Source: Agapanthus africanus (Eukaryota > Streptophyta > Magnoliopsida > Asparagales > Amaryllidaceae). From it: 64,000 bases of DNA. Within the stretch, counting starts at the first letter, position 1, and each line of letters starts with the position of its first letter. A program made the translations under genes and the position numbers. The notes below the pieces were generated by a model, which was given only the letters and a program-made list of their open reading frames with translations, was not told the DNA's origin and searched no databases. The stretch spans positions 593,906,410 through 593,970,409 of the forward strand of contig CM057344.1 of assembly GCA_030015575.1 (NCBI GenBank). Direction: 5' to 3'. Below are positions 34,096 through 45,753 of this stretch, in pieces.

Positions 34096-36359
34096 TTTTT
34101 TAGTGTAACAAGGTAATTTAGAATATTTTTTGTGAAATAAAATAGTTTAGGGTATTTTAGTATAATTAAAAGTTCAAATCTCCATTCGGGCACCACTTCA
34201 GCTTGTAAAACAGTATTTCCTTAGATTCAATTTGGACAACATAATGGCTTATAAAACTGTGTTTTATTGGTCTCAATTCGGGCAACATAATGATATGGTT
34301 GTATTTACAAAATAAAAGTAAATAAAGGGGGTGGGTCATTACCCCGTGAACGTGTAAAGGTTACTATCTAATATGTTGGGTCAAAAGTTGAGTGTAACCA
34401 GATAGTTTCTTCCGGTCTAGTGAAAGGAACTGCATTAGCAATTTTAACCGTATTAAGGTGCTTTTGGAGTTAACAAGGTGTTTAGAACAGATTAGCATGT
34501 AAGAATATACGACGAGATTGATGAGGAGACAGACAGTTCCTACCTTTTGGGACGAGTGAATGGAATGAAGTCTTGAACAGTCGAGTTGCACCGTAACATG
34601 GATATCTCTTTGCTCGGATTTCTCCTGAGCACTTGGGCTGCACCGTAGCGCGGGGTGACGAAGAGACGAAGACGCTAATATTTTTTCAGAATTTTTGGCC
34701 GAGTGAAATGAGAGAAAAATATGAAGAAATGGTTTTTTTTAGGGTTTAAAACCTTAGCCCAGCCGGCAAATGGGCCGACCACGAGCCCGACAGCCATTTC
34801 CCATCACGTGGTTGTCCCCATGTGGGCGCTCACAGCCGTTTGATCTTGGATCGAACGGTGGGGGAAAACCCCCACGTGGGTGCGGCTCGCCCACGCTCCC
34901 CACGTGCAAGCGCGTGGGGTCCACTCGTAAGCGCGTGGGTCCACTCACCGGCAGACGCTGGCAAGTGCGAAGCGGGTCGAGTTAGGTCGGATTCGCCCCG
35001 TTTCAAACCCTATTTAATTTTTTTTATTTTTTATTTTTAAAACTTTTTTTAAATTTGGAAAAATCCTTTAAAATACCTTTGAATTTCAGAAAAATATTAG
35101 AAAATTCTTGAAAATTTTATTTTAAGGTGTTCTTTATCTTGAGGAAAAATTTAGGTTAAAATCAATTATACTTCTCAAATATTGAAATATTCCCTTAAGT
35201 GTTTTCCTCTTCTAAAAATTCAAAATAAATGTTTAAAAATTACTAAAAATCATATTAATTAATTTTAAATATAAATAAATTATTTCAAAGCATTCTAATG
35301 AAGCCTTAAGAAAAATATTTTAACACAAAGAAAATGTTTAACACCGTCTAGTTATGTAATATGTGATACAATATTTGGAATCCACAATAATTGGTTTTGT
35401 GAAAACTAATTTGTGTTTTATAAATCTAGCAATCTAGTCTCTTTTGATCGGTTGTCATGGGGTTTTGATTTGGATCAAAACTCCGTCGCAATCTCGTATA
35501 ATAGGTGAACGCTCGCCGGGTAACACTACTAGATAGCCACGCCTCATAACCCCGACCAAGCGACTGTAGGAGAACCCCGTAGCTAAAAGTATCCGTTTGG
35601 ATGCTCGCGGTCGCGGTGTTCCGCCTAAGTGCACTTCGTCGACGGCATCGGGGGTGCGGCCGTCTACTAAAGTTTCCGACGAGCATTCGATCAGGTTGTC
35701 GGGAATCTTGTTGAATTGCCCAAATGGTTATTGAAAAGTGTTTTCAATTTGAGACTAAAATGCCGGGTTTATAATGTTAGGCATGAAATTCGGAATATGA
35801 GATATTCTGGGTTTATGGAATTTATATGGTTGGGCATGAAAACCGAAGTATGTGATATTTCGGGTTTATGATATCTAAGGTGGTTCCTGATTCCAATTGT
35901 TGTAGTTTTCACTTTTTTCTGCGACCATAAGTGTAATATGTGGTGTATCGCCGGTTTCGTTACTATATGTCAACGACAATTGAGATACGCATATTTACTT
36001 ACGTTGATAACATGTGATATTATGTGTTGCTGGGATATGTTATATTGGATCGTCGTGTTTGAATAGCCGGGTTTTTTTTGCGTGAGATAAGAGTTTTCAT
36101 TTTCATTCATGTAAAAACCTGTATGTAATATTCTTTTATTGGGAACTTCCGGGTTGAGGAAGATATCACCATTGATATATATTATTTACTTTTCCGCATT
36201 AGGATAGACCCAAGGTGGGGAGCACAAGTAACCGGGTTTTAGAGTCCAGTGGGAGACCATCTCGAGGAGTCGAGTCCGGGTCTCCTAACTCTAGAATTGG
36301 TAGGTTGCTTGCCGCTCTCGTAGGGGTCTAGGGATGTGGGTTTGGCTATTCATCACGAC

Positions 36360-37375
36360 CGTGGAATCCTTGTTTTTTACTGGATTAATTTAAAACACGG
36401 ACCTCCTGGTATATCCAATATTTCATATGTTGACTTCTGCTGCAATGTTCTGTGATGAGATCATATAACTGCGTGAGACGAATACTTTATATTATATATA
36501 TGATATATAATAAACATTGCTTATGTTTTGCATCCGCACTAGTCCTACCCCCGCTCTGCAGTTAGTTATCTAACCTAACGGTGCATGACGGGACCCTGTG
36601 GCGAATGCGGGTGGCATAAGCGTACGTTGTATTTTCGTTTCTTCTGTGATGCTTAGGAAGCATAATTGATGGGACTTCATTAATGAGATTAATGAAAAGG
36701 AAAGAAACCTAAAGATGTTGTGGACTCAAATTTTCAAAAAGGTAGCTCTATTTCTTGCTTTGCATAGTGATATTCCTTGATGAATATCCAGCACCTCATT
36801 CGATGAGGAAAGAGCCGAGATCCCTTCACCGAGAATGACCTCTTTAGTAAAAGCTAGCAGATGCTACACCCACTCGGTTTATTTTGAAAAACTCGATTTT
36901 AAAAGGCGGAGTTTAAACCACTCCTTTTCAAAATCACTCGATTTTACAACGATATCAAGTTCATTACGTAAAAGGTTTTCTTAAAAACCTGTCGTAGCCC
37001 TCCATCATTTCAGATATGTGCTATTTAGTATTCGTGCTACGGTTGTTGACTATGTTAAGGCGTAGTGTGCGATAGCTAATTATTGCTTATCTGCAACCAT
37101 ATGATGCGATTGGATTAAGGTAGTCGCACGGCTTTGTTGACTATGTTAAGGGTCGTACGGGTGGGTTTAATTCAATCAGGAAATGACAGGTTGAACTTGG
37201 CCAGCGCTTATGATTTGTTGACTATGTTAAGGTCATAAGTTGCTAGGGGCAAAATATTATCGGGAATTTCAAGTGTTGAAATTTGCAATGAGATTGCATA
37301 CCTTCTATGAGATAGTTGGATCCCGATACCCACTGCGAGTAAGAGTTACTCCTGGGAGAGTTTTGCACTTTACAA
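36360..37375 (+). repeat. Dispersed non-coding repeat X, plus copy
   Basis: This copy is collinear with the minus-strand copy at 26495-27640. TTGTTGACTATGTTAAGG occurs three times (near 37044, 37135 and 37217), each followed by a different short segment. It ends just before the copia integrase fragment at 37404. No coding signal is seen. Confidence 0.5.
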
Positions 37376-37403
37376 TTAGCCGATCAAGTAGGTGACTAGA
37401 AAG

Positions 37404-39482
37404 GTGTCAATGGGGTTATGCGCTTGAGACAGCCGCATACCTATTGAATCAAGTTCCATCAAAATCGGTGCCTAAAACACCATATGAGATATGGTGTAAA
37501 AAGAGACCATATCTTAAACGAGTTAAGATATGGGGTTGTCCGGCCTATGTCAAAAAGCAAAATCCGGACAAACTCGAGGCAAGATCAGATTTTTGCAAGT
37601 TTATGGGATATCTAAAGAATTCACAAGGATATATTTTCTACCACGCTGAGGAACAAAAAGTATTTGTTTCTCAATATGCCACCTTTTTAGAAAAGGAATT
37701 TCTTGTAAAAGAAATTAATGGCAAAGAGGTAGAACTGGAAGAAGTTCCAACTATACAAACTACAACTGATGATTTGGCAGAACCGGAGGATTCGATAGTT
37801 CCCGACGAACTTCAGCCTCTCCGCCGATATAGTAGGGTTCCTCATCCATCTGAGAGATACTACGGTTTTCTCATTAACGGTGGGAGCGAGGATTTCATCA
37901 TGAAAGATGATGACCCAACTAGTTTTGAGCAGGCCATTATGAGTGGGGACTCTGTGAAATGGCTGGATACTATACGATCTGAGATGGAATCCATGTACAC
38001 CAACAAAGTATGTACTTTGGAAGTTGCTCCTGAAGGGGTAAAACCCATTGGGAGCAAGTGGATTTTTAAGAAGAAACTTGGTGTAGATGGAAAAGTTGAG
38101 ACTTTCAAATCTAGACTTGTAGCAAAAGTTTTTCGTCAACGACCAGGTATGGATTATGATGAAACCTTTTCTCCAGTGGCTATGCTTAAGTCCATCAGAA
38201 TCCTACTTGCCATCGCAGCATACCATGACTACGAAATCTGGCAGATGGACGTCAAGACCGCTTTTCTAAATGGTGATTTAGAAGAGTGCGTATACATGAC
38301 ACAGCCAAAGAGCTTCGTGGACAGTGGGAGCAGCGGAAAGGTGTGCAAGCTGCTTAAATCAATCTACGTGTTAAAGCAGGCATCGCGGATTGGAACATCT
38401 GTTTTTATATGGCAGTCAAAGAATTTGACTTCATCAAAAATATAGATGAACCTTGTATATACAAGAAGGTTGCAAAGAGTAAGGTTGTGTTCCTCGTATT
38501 GTACGTGGATGACATACTCTTGATAGGAAATGATGTTCCTATGCTGCACTCGGTCAAGCTCTTCTTATCACAAAGATTCTCTATGAAGGATCTGGGTGAT
38601 GCCTCCTACATCCTGGGGATTAAGATCTATAGAGATAGATCTAAGCGGATGTTGGGATTGTCCCAATCCAGGTACATTGACACCATACTAAAGAGGTTTA
38701 GTATGGAAGATTCCAAGCGTGGGAATTTACCCACGATCTCAAGAATCACTCTCTCCAAAGAGATGTCCCCCAAGACTGATTTGGAGAAGGCTCGCATGGA
38801 AGGGATACCCTATACTTCTGCAGTCGGATCTATCATGTATGCGATGTTATGTACCTGACCGGATATAGCGTATGCACTTAGTGTTGTAAGCAGGTATCAA
38901 TCGGATCCTGGGAAGCTGTGAAGAACATTCTTAAGTACTTGAGAAGGACTAAATAAATGTTCTTGGTGTATGGTAACGGTGAACTCCAAGTGGAGTCCTT
39001 TACCGATTCGAGCTTCTAGAGTGATAAGGACGACTCTAGGTCGGTCTCAGGTTTTGTCTTCACCCTCAATGGAGGGGCGGTATGTTGGAAGAGTTCCAAG
39101 CAAGATACCGTGGCAGACTCGACGATGGAGGCTGAATACATCGCTGCCAACGATGTTGCCAAAGAGGTCGTCTGGATGAAGAATTTCATAACTAAACTTG
39201 GTGTGGTTCCATCCATTGAGCATCCAATACCTTTGTATTGTGGTAACAATGGAGCATAGCCAAGGAACCCAGGTCTCATCAGCGATCCAGGCATATTCTG
39301 AGACGGTATCACCTGATCCGGGAGATAGTTGATCGCCGGGAGATCGAGGTCAGGAGAGTTGACATGAAGAATAATACGGCGGATCCACTCACGAAGGCAA
39401 TACCCCAGATAAAATTTGAGAGACTCTTTGGGATGTTGGGTATGAGATACTACAACAACTGGCCTTAGTGCAAGTGAGAGAT
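37404..39482 (+). pseudogene. pol: Ty1/copia pol remnant (integrase end, RT, RNase H)
   Basis: The fragment starts in the copia integrase C-terminal part (YLLNQVPSKSVPKTPYEIW, then WGCPAYVK). It continues with a linker, then RT with GSKWIFKKKLGVDGKVETF, DYDETFSPVAMLKSIRILL, QMDVKTAFLNGDLEE and LYVDDILLIGND, and RNase H with an AEYIAA motif near 39130, ending at about 39460. The order integrase-RT-RNase H identifies Ty1/copia. The RT motifs suggest the Tork/Angela group, tentatively. Gag, protease and the front of integrase are absent, and the coding parts have at least three breaks. Confidence 0.9.
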
Positions 39483-41078
39483 TGTTAGTTGTATGTATGC
39501 CCTAGAGATCATTATTGTACATGATTGTATATTATAATGGATGCTCGGACATATATAGAGAGGACTTTCTTGCTTGACATGATAGTATGCTATCTGGTTG
39601 CTCTTTATCTTAACATGTAGACTTGTATTGTGATACTGTCTTGCTCTCACATGTTGGTAAAGCCCTTAGGATGTACTTGACTACCAGGACTATGATGCAG
39701 ATCATACCAATGGGGCCAGGGAAGTCCACAAGTTCATCCTTTAAATATTCCTAGTCGTAGGTGTATCGAGACGGGGCATCGATATTCCAGAGTAGACTAG
39801 CGTATACGTTTCTTGACCCATTTGATGGGCGATGGATGATCCCACATCCATTGGTGTTTGACATCAAAGATTGTATACGGGTGCTCAGTGGAGACTGGGT
39901 ACACTGAACAGGACTCGCCGAGAACTTCTAATTGGTATTATACCTATCGTCGGATAGCAGTTCTCTGGTGACACTGATACAGGTTAGTCTGTAGACCCGA
40001 GATCGTCATAGAGTCTTGTGTGATTCCCACTGTGCTTTGATTTCCACCTTACCACGTTCAAGAGTGCGTGCAAAACAGTGGTTTTTTCGTACAGTCCCGA
40101 GTCGCATGGAGGCAATGAGCGATAGGAGGGGTTTCGTCTCTCCCGGTATTGGGGGTTGATGTTGCGCTGTGCTCGATTGGCCATAACAGGAAGTCCCTGG
40201 GCAGGGCTGATACTGAGATTTACTGGTAAGTGTTATCAGTAATTTCTCGACCCGTTATGAGCCTCACATCGGCATGACTTATCAAGTTATTGGGGTCTGA
40301 CGTTTACCACCCCCAGACTCGATATGCGACATATCAGATGAAGAGACCGGACTGTACGGTAGTGTTACTTATTCGATTCACGGAAGTATGGACAAGCTTG
40401 CTTGTTGATTTTCTGATTGCTCAATACCCGGGTAGCCGTTACGTCCAGTTAGTACCGCTGACGGCTTATGGGTGACTGATATGATCATCACCTACTGCCG
40501 GCATATTGACGAGTCTTTAGAGTCCTACACAAAGGTTTCCGAGCTCATGCGAAATGAAATAGGGCACATATGTGATATGTGCGGGACCGAGATTAATACG
40601 TGTATGTGATACCGTATTCTAATCTCGCGATACAGGTTATATATGATATAACCGGATTGTTGAATCAAGTGTTGATTCAATGATATATTATATGTATATA
40701 TGATATACATATAAATGATATTAGTCGGTTGTATGTGATACAGCCGGGTTATTAAATCAAGTGTTGATTTAATAATTTAATGTATGATTATATATTTAAT
40801 ATATTAATATACATTAACTAATATTAGCTCACTTAAGAAAATATTTTCTCCAAATACATTTAAATATATATGTGATATATATTAATGTATTTAATATGTG
40901 TCATGCTAGATGATACATTGGATTTGGGTGTATGAGACTCATACCTAACATAAGATAATTTGGGTATTTAAATATTAAGGGGAAAATCAAAATTAGGTGA
41001 AAATTAGCATGGCTAAGATGCTTGTGGAAGCATGGAGAAGTTTTGACTTAAGTCCACTAATTTTGTCTTACTCTAGAT
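39483..41078 (+). mobile_element. 3' LTR of plus-strand copia, cut by Tat LTR D
   Basis: The LTR starts TGTTAGTTGTATG after the purine-rich CAAGTGAGAGAT and contains ATGCCCTAGAGATC, typical of copia LTRs. It shares blocks with the inverted LTR at 28403-30389. No LTR end is seen before 41078, where a Tat LTR begins, so the rest probably lies beyond the inserted elements. Repeats of GTTGATTTAATAATTTAATG and TATATGATATA type fill 40600-40900. No gene is called. Confidence 0.75.
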
Positions 41079-42680
41079 TGTTCACCGCCGAAAGACGCGA
41101 CCGGGACGTTTGGGACGTCTGGCCTGAATTTTAGGGGCAGATGCTATTTGGTTTTATCTGTCCACCTCTCCGAAGATGCCAAGTTGATTTATGGCACCAT
41201 GTATCGGAGGTTTAGATAGATGCGGCCGCTGTAGCAGACTTCGTCAGATTCCCCCTCATTTGCGAGAGGGTTTTGATTGTGGGGACGCTCTCCCCTGCAG
41301 GCGCACGCCCCTGTAGTTAATTACGTTACCGCGTAGCGATAACCACTTTCTCCTTCTCCAGACGTTCACTTCGTGTCGTGTATGTTTGTTTTGTTTTAGG
41401 TTGCCCGTGGATTGTATACGGAGACTAATTTATGTTGTTGCCCGTAGGGCGGGGATTAGTCCAAATCCGTATTTTCTTAGATTTGGGTTTGGTTTATTTT
41501 AAGGCTCGTTAATCTCGTTTGTGATTAAGATCAACTTAAATGTTTGTTGAGGATACGTTAGTCTAATTTTAGACTAAGATCTACTCAACGGGGTTTTGGG
41601 ATCATTTAGATCCAACGAAAGAGCATTTGGGCTCTATCGCTTTAGTTTAAGGACGTCACGGTCTATTGGGTTTAAGGACATCATAGTCCATGAAGTTTAA
41701 AGACGTCATAATCCGTAGAGTTTAGTTTAGGGACGTTGCGGTCCATCGGGTTTAAGGACATCATAGTCCATGGAGTTTCTGGTTGTAGGGACCCGCCACC
41801 TCTCTGAAGACGTTGAAGAATTACAACGACACATATCAGAGGTGTGAAGAGATGTACCCTTGAACCAATGTTGGTTGAGAGATCTGTAGTTAGGTTTGGG
41901 ACTAAGACCAATTAAAGAGATTGTGAGCACATGGGCTTGGTTGATCTGAATTAGGGACTTGTGACCAACTTGGGCTCAGTCCACTCAGTTTTGAATAAAA
42001 TGTTGAACATTTATTTGGGCTCAGTCCACTCAGTTTTGAATAAAATGTTGAACATTTGTTTGGGCTCAGTCCCTTTTTGCTCAAAATTGCTGAGCATTGA
42101 TTTGGGTTCTGACACCCCTCTTTCTTTTTGTTTTTTTTTATTGAGTGTGGAACACTCTTTATGGCACTGAGCTCTATTTATAGAGCGCTCTTTATTTTAT
42201 CAGCGCCCACGTGAGGGGCACGCGGAGCGCTCGATGCTGAGCGCCAGACTTGGAGTGCTAAGGCGCTTTTTATAAAATAGCGCCCACGTGAGGAGCACGT
42301 GGAGCACACAGCGCTGAGCGCCAAACTTGGAGTGCTAAGGCGCTTTTTATAAAATAACACCCACGTGAGGAGCACGTGGAGTGCTTGGCGCTGAGCGCCA
42401 GACTTGGAGTGCTAAGGCGCTTTTTATAAAATAGCGCCCACGTGAGGAGCACGTGGAGCTCTCAGCGCTGAGAGCCAGGCACTATTTTTGGCAGTTCTAA
42501 TCAGTTCGGTGCTCTGAGAATTAAATTCTCGTTTGTGAGAGACTTTGTCTCATGAATCTAAGAACTAAGTTCTTCTTTTATAAGGAGATGATGTGATCTC
42601 TTTTGTTTTTCTTTATGAAAGACTTTGTCTCATGGATCTAAAAACTAAGTTCTTATTTTATGAGGAGATGCTGTGATCTC
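41079..42680 (-). mobile_element. LTR of a minus-strand Tat element D (3' part), interrupted by element C
   Basis: Read on the minus strand, it ends with CGTCTTTCGGCGGTGAACA and has the conserved Tat LTR terminal block (TGGCATCTTCGGAGAGGTGG, CCACGGGCAACC, and the hairpin region at about 41260-41350). The LTR stops at 42680 in mid-sequence, where element C begins, so D is older than C. The left flank is TAGAT. The remaining part should follow the end of C beyond the window. Confidence 0.85.
42175..42485 (-). repeat. 77-bp palindromic tandem repeat, about 4 copies, in LTR D
   Basis: ACTTGG starts at 42248, 42325 and 42402 (period 77 bp). Units contain a CACGTGAGGAGCACGTGGAG dyad and GCGCTGAGCGCC palindromes. 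Like the arrays in LTRs A and B it is G-box based, but its sequence and period differ. Confidence 0.9.
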
Positions 42681-42714
42681 TGTTTCCTGATTCAAAATCA
42701 GGAAAGTTTACGGA

Positions 42715-42990
42715 GGAGGCATCACGTGCTAGCACATGACCAGCAGTCACGTGTTGGCACGTGACATTTAAAAGCAGCGGCAAAGGCAGATTCAGCTCCC
42801 TGATTAAATCAAAGAAAAGACTCCAGAAAGGGTCATGTGCTCACACGTGACCAGGGGTCACGTGTTGGCACGTGACGGTTGAACAGCGGCTAGAAAACAG
42901 AGCGCAGAAAGGAGAAGAAAGCTCGTTCCAGGGGGTCACGTGCCTACACGTGACCAAGGGTCTTGTGGTCACACGTGACCGGCTTGCAAA
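42715..42990 (+). repeat. CACGTG dyad cluster in LTR C
   Basis: About five units of the form GTCACGTGnnnnCACGTGAC occur, such as GGTCACGTGCCTACACGTGACC near 42935 (shown here as two halves joined by CCTA). CACGTG is the plant G-box, bound by bZIP and bHLH factors. The same cluster is in the 3' LTR (62345-62615). Confidence 0.8.
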
Positions 42991-43318
42991 GCCTCTCTAT
43001 TTGACAGAATTAAATTCTGAAAAGCATTCAAATCTTTCCAAACGAGAATGATTATTTGGAACCGATTGGATTAAAGATTTAAAGGTGATTAAATATCATC
43101 TATTTATGGAAAAATCTTGAACTTGGAAAGATTTCCTCTTAAAATCTAACCGAAATAACAAAGGGATATCTTTGGATTTAAAATCCAATGGTGAATAAAA
43201 TTCACATAATAATCCAAAGGTCCAAATGAATGATGAATGCAAATCAAATCTCTAATGAATACAAATTAAATCTCTCAATGAAAGATTCACTAAAACTAAT
43301 TGATTCTGCTCCTTCTCC

Positions 43319-43326
43319 TATAAATA
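43319..43326 (+). promoter_or_regulatory. TATA box of LTR C (5' copy)
   Basis: TATAAATA lies inside the palindrome CTCCTATAAATAGGAG and is followed by a GAGA-rich leader. It is the likely core promoter driving the element's genomic RNA. Confidence 0.75.
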
Positions 43327-43427
43327 GGAGCCAAGAGATATACAGAGAGAGAGAGAGAGACATAGAGAGAGAGAAATATAGAGCCTTGAGACTTTGGAAG
43401 AATTTGATCTTCTGCAGAAGAAAACCT

Positions 43428-43436
43428 TAGGTAAGA
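43428..43436 (+). promoter_or_regulatory. Splice-donor-like site in LTR C leader
   Basis: TAG|GTAAGA lies 112 bp after the TATA box and is kept in the 3' LTR (63065). It stands exactly where the palindrome chain begins, so splicing from here could remove that chain from some transcripts. The acceptor is not known. Confidence 0.45.
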
Positions 43437-43441
43437 AAAAA

Positions 43442-44610
43442 GAGAATTTAATTCTCAAAAGAGTTTAACTCTTATATTAAAAAGAAGAACTTAGTTCTCT
43501 TTTTAGTGGAGGATCTGCAAAGTGCACATCTCCCCATGAATTGAGAATTTAATTCTTATTGGGTTGAGATCCTGCCATGCAGATCCAAAGTATAGAGAGG
43601 GAATGGAAGTTTGAGAATTTAATTATAGGAATTTAATTCCTTTGAAACAAAATTAGGGTTTAACCCTATGTTGTAGGAATTTAATTCCTTCAAAATGAAC
43701 AGAACCAGGGTTTAACCCTAGTTAAAAACTTAATTCTGTCAAAATAACAGGAATTTAATTCCCTTAAGAAAGAAGAAATTAGGGTTTCACCCTATGACAG
43801 AACCTAATTCCTCACATATATGGGAATTCAATTCTTACAGAATATAAATCAGGGTTTAACCCTATCTAAGAGTAATTCTTTAAAAGAAAGTGGGAATTTA
43901 ATTCCTCTAAAGTTATTACTAGGGTTTAACCCTATGATAGAATCCAGTGCTTCACATATATGAGGAATTTAATTCCTACAGAAAAGAAACCGGGGTTTAA
44001 CTCCATCTAAGAATATAATTCTTTAAAAGAAAGAAGGAATTTAATTCCTCTAAAGTCAATTATTAGGGTTTAACCCTATGAAGAATTTAATTCTTAAACA
44101 AACATGCAAAAAGGCAGGGTCACGTGCTACCACGCGACCCCTGAAAAGCTCCAAAGGGGAGGGAGGGCGCCCTCACGTGCTACCATGTGACCCCTCTTGC
44201 CTTAGTGTTTAACACTAAATTGGAAACTCTGAATCCAACGTTTAACACTGATTTGCCTTAGTGTTCAACACTAATTGAAGAACTCCATTTGCAGTGTTTA
44301 AACACTGAATTTCTTAGTGTTCAACACTAAATTAAATCTCTGTTAACAGAGTTTAACATTAATTTTCTTAGTGTTCAACACTATATTAAAATCTCTGTCA
44401 CCAGTGTTTAACACTGATTATCTTAGTGTTTAACACCAATTTGAGATCTCTGTTGCCAGTGTTTAACACTGATTTGCTTTAGTGTTTAACACTAATTTGA
44501 AAGCCTCTGTTGCTGGTGTTTAACACCAACTATCTTTTAGTGTTAAACACTAACTTTTCAATCTCATTCCCAGTGTTCAACACTGGTTGGTCTTTAGTGT
44601 TTAACACTAG
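43442..44610 (+). repeat. Chain of TTTAA-centred perfect palindromes in LTR C
   Basis: More than 25 short odd palindromes share the centre TTTAA but have different, always matched arms. Examples are GAGAATTTAATTCTC (43442), AAGAGTTTAACTCTT (43459), GGAATTTAATTCC (43628), AGGGTTTAACCCT (43655), TAGTGTTTAACACTA (44203), CAGTGTTTAACACTG (44402) and TGGTGTTTAACACCA (44514). They recur every 30-50 bp. The 3' LTR repeats the chain from 63076. Confidence 0.9.
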
Positions 44611-45475
44611 CTTCAGCCCAATTGGCTAAGTTCTACAGGCAAAGCCTCTCCTTCAATGGACCAACAGAAAGCTAATATTCCAAACATGATTGGACTTAGC
44701 CCAAGATGGCCATAAGTCCTCAATCCAAACTTAACTGGGCCAATGGGCACATAACATAATTAATTGGTCTCGGTCCCAAACTGGGTCAAAGACTGTTTGA
44801 TCAACCTTGGTTCAAGGGTACATCTCTTCATTCCTTTGAAACTTGGCGTTGTAATTCCTCAACGTCTTCAAAGAGGTGACGGGTCCCGATAACCACACAT
44901 TGACACGGACTGTGGGGTCCTTAAACTCATGGACTATGACGTCCTTAACTTTGACCGGGATGTCTTAAAACTAATATCGGACTGTGGGGTCCTTAAACCC
45001 ATGGACTATGACATCCTTAACCTTGACCGTGATGTCTTAAAACTAATATCGGACGGTGGGGTCCTTAAACCCACAGACTATGATGTCCTTAACCTTGACC
45101 GCAACGTCTTAAAACTAACATTGGACCGCAATGTCCTTAAACTATCTATTGACCGCAACGTCACTAAACTAAACAACAGGGCTCCCTTAATTGCTCTATT
45201 GTTGGATCTAAACGATCCCGTTAAGTTGATCTTAGTCTAAAAACTAGGCTAACGTATCCTTAACAAACGTTTAAGTTGATCTTAGTCTCAAAACGAGGCT
45301 AATGTATCCTTAAACCCAAAACCCTCAAACCCAAATCTAAGACAATACGGATTTGGACTAGTCCACGCCCTACGGGCGACGACATAACTCAGTCTCCATA
45401 TACAATCCACGGGCAACTAAACACAAAATAAACACACACGACACGAAGTGACCATCTGGAGAAGGAGAAAGTGGT

Positions 45476-45563
45476 TACCGCGATGCGGTAGCGTAATTAA
45501 CTGCAGGGGCTTGCGCCTGCAGGGAAGAGCATCCCCACAATCAAAAACCCCTCAAGCGAGGGG
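45476..45563 (+). repeat. Conserved triple hairpin near the end of LTR C
   Basis: Three stems follow each other: TACCGC (45476-45481) with GCGGTA (45485-45490), CTGCAGG (45501-45507) with CCTGCAG (45516-45522), and CCCCTC (45548-45553) with GAGGGG (45558-45563). The block is present in LTRs A (about 7097-7185), B (about 24835-24930) and D (minus, about 41260-41350), although the middles of those LTRs differ widely. Confidence 0.75.
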
Positions 45564-45734
45564 GAATCTGACGAAGTCTGCTACATCGGACGCATCCGTT
45601 TAAACCTTCGATATACGGTGCCATAAATCAACTTGGCATCTTCGGAGAGGTAGACGGATAGCACCAATTAGCATCTGCCCCGAATCTCAGGCAAGACGTC
45701 CCTGTCGCGCCGTCTTTCGGAGGGGAACAGATTC

Positions 45735-45753
45735 TGGCACGCCCGGTGGGACC
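45735..45753 (+). other. Putative primer-binding site of element C
   Basis: TGGCACGCCCGGTGGGACC starts five bases after the LTR end GGGGAACA. Position and the leading TGG fit a tRNA primer site. I could not assign the tRNA with certainty. Confidence 0.7.

Larger units (their letters stand above)
32871..36359. other. Unassigned region, possibly degraded LTR sequence
   Basis: No gene is recognised. The left edge (GTGACGTGACTCGG then CGCAACCTAAC) weakly resembles the reverse complement of the chromovirus LTR end at 26494, so a minus-oriented LTR remnant is possible. About 34750-34960 is GC-rich with CCCCCACGTGGG-type palindromes next to AT-rich DNA, like a promoter/leader switch. About 35440-35700 is another GC-rich island without a convincing open frame. 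Two small tandem arrays are listed separately. Confidence 0.35.
42681..45729 (+). mobile_element. 5' LTR of Tat element C (3049 bp)
   Basis: The LTR starts TGTTTCCTGATTC directly after GATCTC of LTR D and ends GGAGGGGAACA. Its start matches 62315 onward. In order it holds CACGTG dyads (about 42715-42990), a TATA box (43319), a GA-rich leader, a splice-donor-like site (43431), a long chain of TTTAA-centred palindromes (43442-44610), a GGACTATGACGTCC array (about 44905-45150) and the conserved end block. The five bases before it, ATCTC, predict the target duplication. Confidence 0.93.

Noticed and set aside
34754-35040. Open frames on both strands in the GC-rich island
   Set aside because: Both strands are open only because stop codons are rare in GC-rich DNA; no domain is seen.
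42715-42990. CACGTG cluster as a host gene promoter
   Set aside because: It lies within an LTR and is repeated in the 3' LTR, with no host gene nearby.
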